Assembly (NCBI RefSeq): GCF_000473895.1
Contig: NZ_ASSJ01000003.1
Span: 1-46,615 of the forward strand
Direction of reading: 5' to 3'
DNA: 46,615 nucleotides
Origin: Rubidibacter lacunae KORDI 51-2
GTDB taxonomy: Bacteria > Cyanobacteriota > Cyanobacteriia > Cyanobacteriales > Rubidibacteraceae
The notes under the pieces were generated by a model, which ran no database searches, was not told the DNA's origin, and saw only the letters and a list, made by a program, of their open reading frames with translations. Below are positions 42,907-46,615 of the stretch, in pieces (the stretch's first letter is position 1; each line of letters opens with the position of its first letter). The translations under genes and the position numbers were made by a program.

Positions 42907-43962
42907 ATGGTTGTCCCGCATCTTACAACGACACTCCCAGAGACATTAAGAAGACCCGTGATCAATACGTCCGCTGGCCCTAGTGCATTTGTTCCCTTTT
43001 CAGAAAAACTCGGCATGCCACTGACCAAGCAGCCGATTTCTATACTCCAAATCAATCTCGGTCGGCACTGTAATCTGGCGTGTACGCACTGTCATGTCGA
43101 AGCCGGACCCAAGCGAACAGAAGAACTGTCGCCGGAGATATGCGAGCTGTTAATTACCGCGATCGATCGCTTTCCCCAGATCGAAACGCTCGATCTAACG
43201 GGCGGGGCTCCGGAGATGAACTACGGGTTTCGGCCGCTCGTAGAAGCAGCGCGATCGCGGGGGAAAGCAGTTATCGTTCGGTCGAACTTGACAATCTATT
43301 TCGTACCCGGCTTTGAAGACTTACCGGAGTATTTCGCCCGACATAAGTTGCGCGTCGTTGCGTCGCTGCCATGTTATCTCAAAGATAACGTCGACAAGCA
43401 GCGCGGGTCAGGCGTGTACCACGATTCAATTCGTGCGTTGCAGTGGCTCAACCACCTCGGCTACGGTCGCGATCCCGAGCTGATTTTAGATTTGGTTTAC
43501 AATCCCCCCGTCCCGATTGCACCGGATGAGTTTCGGCTGCCGCCGCAACAGGCATCGCTCGAGCGAGATTACCAAGCATTCCTCCACGAACACTTTGGAA
43601 TCGAGTTCGACCGGTTGCTGACAATTACCAATCTCCCAGTTGGCCGCACCCAACAGTTTCTCCAGCGCCGCGCTCTAAACCGGCCCTATCTGCGGTTTCT
43701 GGCCGCCAGTTATAACCCCAAGACGGTTGCCGATTTGATGTGTCGTAATGAACTGTCAGTTGACTATCACGGCAACGTCTACGATTGCGACTTCAACCAG
43801 ATGGAGAACGTCCCCGCGCGCATGGTTGACGGTACACCGCTGACCGTTGCCAAGCTGCTAGAACTCGACGATCTCGATGTTATTCGCGAGGTCCAGACGC
43901 GACCTTACTGCTACGGGTGCACGGCGGGTAGCGGCTCGAGCTGCGGTGGCGCCTTAGTCTAA
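42907..43962 (+). CDS. arsS: radical SAM arsenosugar biosynthesis protein ArsS
   Basis: The 351-residue radical SAM enzyme carries the cluster motif CNLACTHC (Cys55, Cys59, Cys62) after ISILQINLGRH. The DUF3641-type C-terminal part follows: NLPVGRTQQFLQRR, LMCRNELSVDYHGNVYDCDF, NQM and YCYGCTAGSGSSCGG. The last are extra cysteines for an auxiliary cluster or binding. In Synechocystis ArsS acts after ArsM in making arsenosugars, forming deoxyadenosyl-arsenic compounds. An arsM gene is not in the window. Two TVP38-type membrane protein genes follow on the same strand after a 114-nt gap, an association I recall for arsS in other bacteria. Confidence 0.93.
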   Translation: MVVPHLTTTLPETLRRPVINTSAGPSAFVPFSEKLGMPLTKQPISILQINLGRHCNLACTHCHVEAGPKRTEELSPEICELLITAIDRFPQIETLDLTGGAPEMNYGFRPLVEAARSRGKAVIVRSNLTIYFVPGFEDLPEYFARHKLRVVASLPCYLKDNVDKQRGSGVYHDSIRALQWLNHLGYGRDPELILDLVYNPPVPIAPDEFRLPPQQASLERDYQAFLHEHFGIEFDRLLTITNLPVGRTQQFLQRRALNRPYLRFLAASYNPKTVADLMCRNELSVDYHGNVYDCDFNQMENVPARMVDGTPLTVAKLLELDDLDVIREVQTRPYCYGCTAGSGSSCGGALV

Positions 43963-44076
43963 CGTGCGGCTCGGGGCACAATACTCGGCTTTGACTCTCG
44001 TCATCCCACTCCCGATGTTTGCGTTCCGGAACCTACTGTCCGCATCCACCAGCTCTCAACTCCGAGGAAAACGACG

Positions 44077-44865
44077 ATGGCTGAGGCATCTTCTAGACCG
44101 AAGAAAAAGCTCAAGACTTGGGCGAAAATAGCGATCGCTGCCGGTATCGTTGCCGTGTTGATTATCGCGGCTAAGCAATTGGGTATCACGATAGTTATCA
44201 ACAACGCACTGCAAGGTGCCCTGCAGTGGATTGACAGCTTGGGGCCGTGGGGACCGATCGCATTCGTCTTCATCTACATTGCTGCGGCAGTTTTCTTGAT
44301 TTCCGGTGCAGCGCTGACGCTGGGAGCGGGCGTGCTCTTTGGCGTAGTGAAAGGCTCGATCGTCGTGTCGGTCGCGGCAACCCTGGGTGCGACAGCAGCG
44401 TTTTTGGTCGGGCGCTACCTCGCTCGCGATCGTGTAGCCAAGCAAATCGAGAATCGCCCGAGCTTTAAGGCAATCGACGCCGCCGTTGCCGCAGAAGGCT
44501 GGAAGATTGTCGGGTTAACGCGCTTATCGCCGGTGTTTCCCTTCGTGTTCTTGAACTACGCATTTGGCGTAACGCAGGTGAAATTGCGCGACTACTTCTT
44601 CGCTTCTTGGATTGGGATGCTGCCGGGAACGGTGATGTACGTTTACATCGGCTCGCTGGCCAAGGATCTCGCAACACTGGGAGCGGCAACGGAAGGCGAC
44701 CAAACGAGCGTTTTGCGTTGGGCGATCAACATCATCGGCTTCGTTGCCACGGTTGCCGTGACGTTGTATGTCACCAAGGTCGCGCGCAAAGCCCTGGCAA
44801 ACAAGGTCGAGATCGAACCCTCCAAGTCAGCCACGATCGCCGACGAGAGTTCGGCCGACGCATGA
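44077..44865 (+). CDS. TVP38/TMEM64 (DedA-like) membrane protein 1
   Basis: The 262-residue protein has a basic N terminus (SSRPKKKLKTWAK), about six membrane helices, and the VTT domain. Its features are AAVFLISGAALTLGAGVLFG, GATAAFLVGRYLARDRV, VGLTRLSPVFPFVFLNYAFG and ASWIGMLPGTVMYVYIGSLA. These are the re-entrant helices and the conserved Arg/Pro of the DedA superfamily, thought to move lipids across membranes. Its stop overlaps the start of a second family member (ATGA), so the two are coupled. Proximity to arsS suggests a link to arsenosugar or arsenolipid handling; this is inference. Confidence 0.92.
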   Translation: MAEASSRPKKKLKTWAKIAIAAGIVAVLIIAAKQLGITIVINNALQGALQWIDSLGPWGPIAFVFIYIAAAVFLISGAALTLGAGVLFGVVKGSIVVSVAATLGATAAFLVGRYLARDRVAKQIENRPSFKAIDAAVAAEGWKIVGLTRLSPVFPFVFLNYAFGVTQVKLRDYFFASWIGMLPGTVMYVYIGSLAKDLATLGAATEGDQTSVLRWAINIIGFVATVAVTLYVTKVARKALANKVEIEPSKSATIADESSADA

Positions 44866-45575
44866 GCGCCGATCGGTTCGAACCGCAACGCGGGCATCGC
44901 AGGCGATCGCGCCGTACTTGGCAGCGGTATCTAAGGAATCCGCCAGTTTTGCTGGGATTGGCTTTGTTGGCGGGTTTTGCAACAATTTGTTGCGGCCCGC
45001 TAGCATTTTTACTGGCGCCCGACTTTTGGCAAACCTACTTGCAAGAGCCGAGCGGCATAGCGATCGCGAGCTTCGTCCTCGCTCAAGCTTTCCTGACCGT
45101 GTTGAACGTTCCGGGTACGCTGCTCGCGATCGCGGGTGGGGTTGCCTTCGGGTTGGCGTGGGGAACGCTGTGGACGAGCCTCGGAGCGATGCTGGGCGCG
45201 CTGGCTGCCTTTGGGTTGGCGCGCTATCTGCTCCAGGATTGGGCGCTGCGGCAGTTTGGCGATCGCCCGTTGGTGCAAAAGTTCCGGCACGTCACCCAGC
45301 GCTACCCGTGGCGCTGCGTATTGCTCGCACGCCTCTCGCCGCTTTCCCCCTTTACGCTGACAAATTACCTGCTCGGACTCACGCCGATTTCCTGGGGAGC
45401 CTACTCACTTGGTACATGCGCGGGCATTTTACCTGGCGTGATGCTCTACACGTGGCTGGGCGTGACGGGTCGCAATGCACTGCAGGGCAAAGGGGCGCTA
45501 CCGCTGGCGATCGCGGTCGGGCTGCTGCTAATGCTTGCGCTCCTGCCAACTGCGTTTCAACGCCGGTCGAACTAG
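44862..45575 (+). CDS. TVP38/TMEM64 (DedA-like) membrane protein 2
   Basis: From ATG 44862 the 237-residue protein has a strongly basic start (RGHRRRSRRTWQRYLRNPP), six helices and VTT-domain motifs. These are NVPGTLLAIAGGVAFGLAWG, GALAAFGLARYLLQDW, CVLLARLSPLSPFTLTNYLL and GTCAGILPGVMLYTWLGVTG. It is a paralogue of the preceding gene but clearly diverged, so not a recent tandem copy. The start/stop overlap with it implies translational coupling, and the pair may form a heteromer. No terminator was found before the following IS remnant. Confidence 0.92.
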   Translation: MSADRFEPQRGHRRRSRRTWQRYLRNPPVLLGLALLAGFATICCGPLAFLLAPDFWQTYLQEPSGIAIASFVLAQAFLTVLNVPGTLLAIAGGVAFGLAWGTLWTSLGAMLGALAAFGLARYLLQDWALRQFGDRPLVQKFRHVTQRYPWRCVLLARLSPLSPFTLTNYLLGLTPISWGAYSLGTCAGILPGVMLYTWLGVTGRNALQGKGALPLAIAVGLLLMLALLPTAFQRRSN

Positions 45576-45588
45576 TGCTGCGTCAAGA

Positions 45589-45661
45589 AAGATTTTTAGG
45601 GTTTCCATCCTCTCGGACCCTTTTCAAATGGAGTTTCCAGAGATCGCCAACCCTAAATCTT
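45589..45661. repeat. inverted repeat before the right-hand IS remnant
   Basis: aagatttttagggtt (45589-45603) and aaccctaaatctt (45649-45661) are inverted copies differing by two T residues. They may be part of a transposon end or an intergenic palindromic element. Confidence 0.45.
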
Positions 45662-45770
45662 GGACGTAATAGAGCAATAGAAGGTATCTGTAAAGAAAAG
45701 ATGAAGGACATGGAGCGAGCGGGAATTCAGTCAAAACCTTGGAGGCAATCGAGCACCACTACCTCCTCCC

Positions 45771-46270
45771 ATAGCTCGTAAACCCTACGCAACCGATTTG
45801 ACTGACGCCCTGTGGGAACTGATTTCCCCCCTTGCTCCCACCCGCCCAGTCAGGTTCTGGACGCGTTCGTCAACGCACCGTGGACCTCAGAGAAATCACT
45901 TAGGCCATCCTCTGCTGGCTGCTTAGCGGCTGAGTTTGGGAGTTACTCCCCCACGACTTCCCGCCCGATCAAACCGTCTATGGTTACCGGCGTCGTTGGC
46001 AGTGCCAGCGCACCTGGCAACAAACTCACGGCCAAAGAAGCAACCAGGTCCGATGCCGCGCTCGACTTAACGAGATTCCGAACGCGGGCTGGCTCGATAT
46101 CCAATCAGGGAAGACAATTGACGTGGGTGAGGCAGAACCGGGCTGTGACGGGGAAAAAATTCTATGGTCGGAAGCGACACCTGTTGGTGAATTTTCTGGA
46201 CTCTGCCCTAATAGCCATGGTGAATGCAGGGAATCAAGCTGATTTAACGACAGCACGTCAGATGGTATAG
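45771..46270 (+). pseudogene. IS5/IS4-type transposase (DUF4096-like N terminus), decayed
   Basis: Joining frames gives IARKPYATDLTDALWELISP, RTVDLREI, ILCWLLSG, WELLPHDFPPDQTVYGYRRR and WQCQRTWQQ. DAALDLTRFRTRAGSISNQG corresponds to the first Asp region. KTIDVGEAEPGCDG, KKFYGRKRHLLVNFLDSALI and AGNQADLTTARQMV then reach TAG 46268-46270. This is a one-ORF IS5-family transposase of the PYxTDLTDxxW type. At least three frameshifts and two stops inactivate it, and the C-terminal DDE part is missing or beyond recognition. Confidence 0.8.
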
Positions 46271-46615
46271 CCCCGCTCGGTGAAATGAGGTACCCAAGAA
46301 AGACAGAGGTTTTTATTTGTGTGGCTTGCAGTGTACCCCACCTATTTCCAGCTCTCAATATCAAACTTCCCAAAAACTTGAGGCTCGGACCGGGCTTACT
46401 AAAATGAAAGCCGTCCTTCGCGTCAGCACGGCTCACCGAGGACTTTAATTTATTCCAAGATCAAAAAACAGCATGCATTTCCAGCGGGGTATCTATCATA
46501 ACTTGTCGGCGATCGCAAGACGTTCGCAGTCCAAATCTACCAGGACACTATCCGAGTCAAATTGCATCAATTTCTGGAGTGGCTTCATCTGAAGATTCAA
46601 GTAAGGTAAGCAATT
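46271..46615. other. right-end sequence without recognised gene
   Basis: About 345 nt with no coding frame that I trust, AT-richer than average, with one HIP1-type site near 46509. It may include the rest of the IS remnant. Confidence 0.4.

Overview
The window is chromosomal DNA of a cyanobacterium. The palindrome GCGATCGC (HIP1) is scattered through most genes, there is a light-independent protochlorophyllide reductase gene (chlB), and many loci belong to families largely confined to cyanobacteria and plastids (PucC/BCD transporter, DUF3086, DUF3119, DUF2499/Ycf49, DUF3593, CCB-type protein, CYP110-like P450, lipid-A-disaccharide-synthase-related protein). GC is moderately high. No species can be named from the sequence alone.

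Layout. 1-900: wreckage of two insertion sequences, an IS1380-type 3' end inserted into an IS200/IS605 tnpB. 900-9540: ordinary core genes: aldehyde dehydrogenase, chlB, a WecA/TagO-like glycosyl-1-phosphate transferase overlapping cinA, a 46-aa ORF, aroQ with a DraG-like degenerate protein, and a CCB-like membrane protein. 9600-16800: an accessory island almost free of HIP1 sites. It holds a decayed IS5 transposase, a run of small genes (methyltransferase, GNAT, VOC) separated by hairpin-forming spacers, a broken second methyltransferase, an inactive IS3 remnant, an exported protein on the opposite strand, and one site (15075-15160) that fits the integron attC consensus. This looks like a decayed integron gene-cassette cluster without a visible integrase. 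16800-20200: two tandem copies of a pentapeptide-repeat/transmembrane gene, both broken. 19970-21711 is gene-poor.

21700-32400: core genes again: rmlB, an M41-like zinc protease, plsY with DUF3086 and DUF3119, the tmRNA gene with its terminator, an LpxB-related protein, a YqeG-type HAD phosphatase, a metallophosphoesterase and a PucC/BCD-family transporter. 32480-36550: a lumenal pentapeptide protein, then Rpn/PD-(D/E)XK-type genes, one carrying an in-frame stop and one intact. 35950-38900: two decayed staphylococcal-nuclease-like genes in direct repeat flank an intact RTX calcium-binding protein gene. A strong promoter and a hairpin terminator lie only about 50 nt apart upstream of the RTX gene. 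38900-45600: DUF2499-DUF3593, a P450, a decayed second copy of the Rpn-like gene, and an arsS-TVP38-TVP38 cluster. The right end is another decayed IS5-type transposase.

Functional themes are chlorophyll and photosynthetic-complex assembly (chlB, PucC/BCD, CCB-like), cell-surface polysaccharide precursors (glycosyl-1-phosphate transferase, rmlB, LpxB-related), lipid synthesis (plsY), arsenic/arsenosugar metabolism (arsS) and trans-translation (tmRNA). Remnants of at least six transposable elements and several pseudogenes show an actively rearranging genome.
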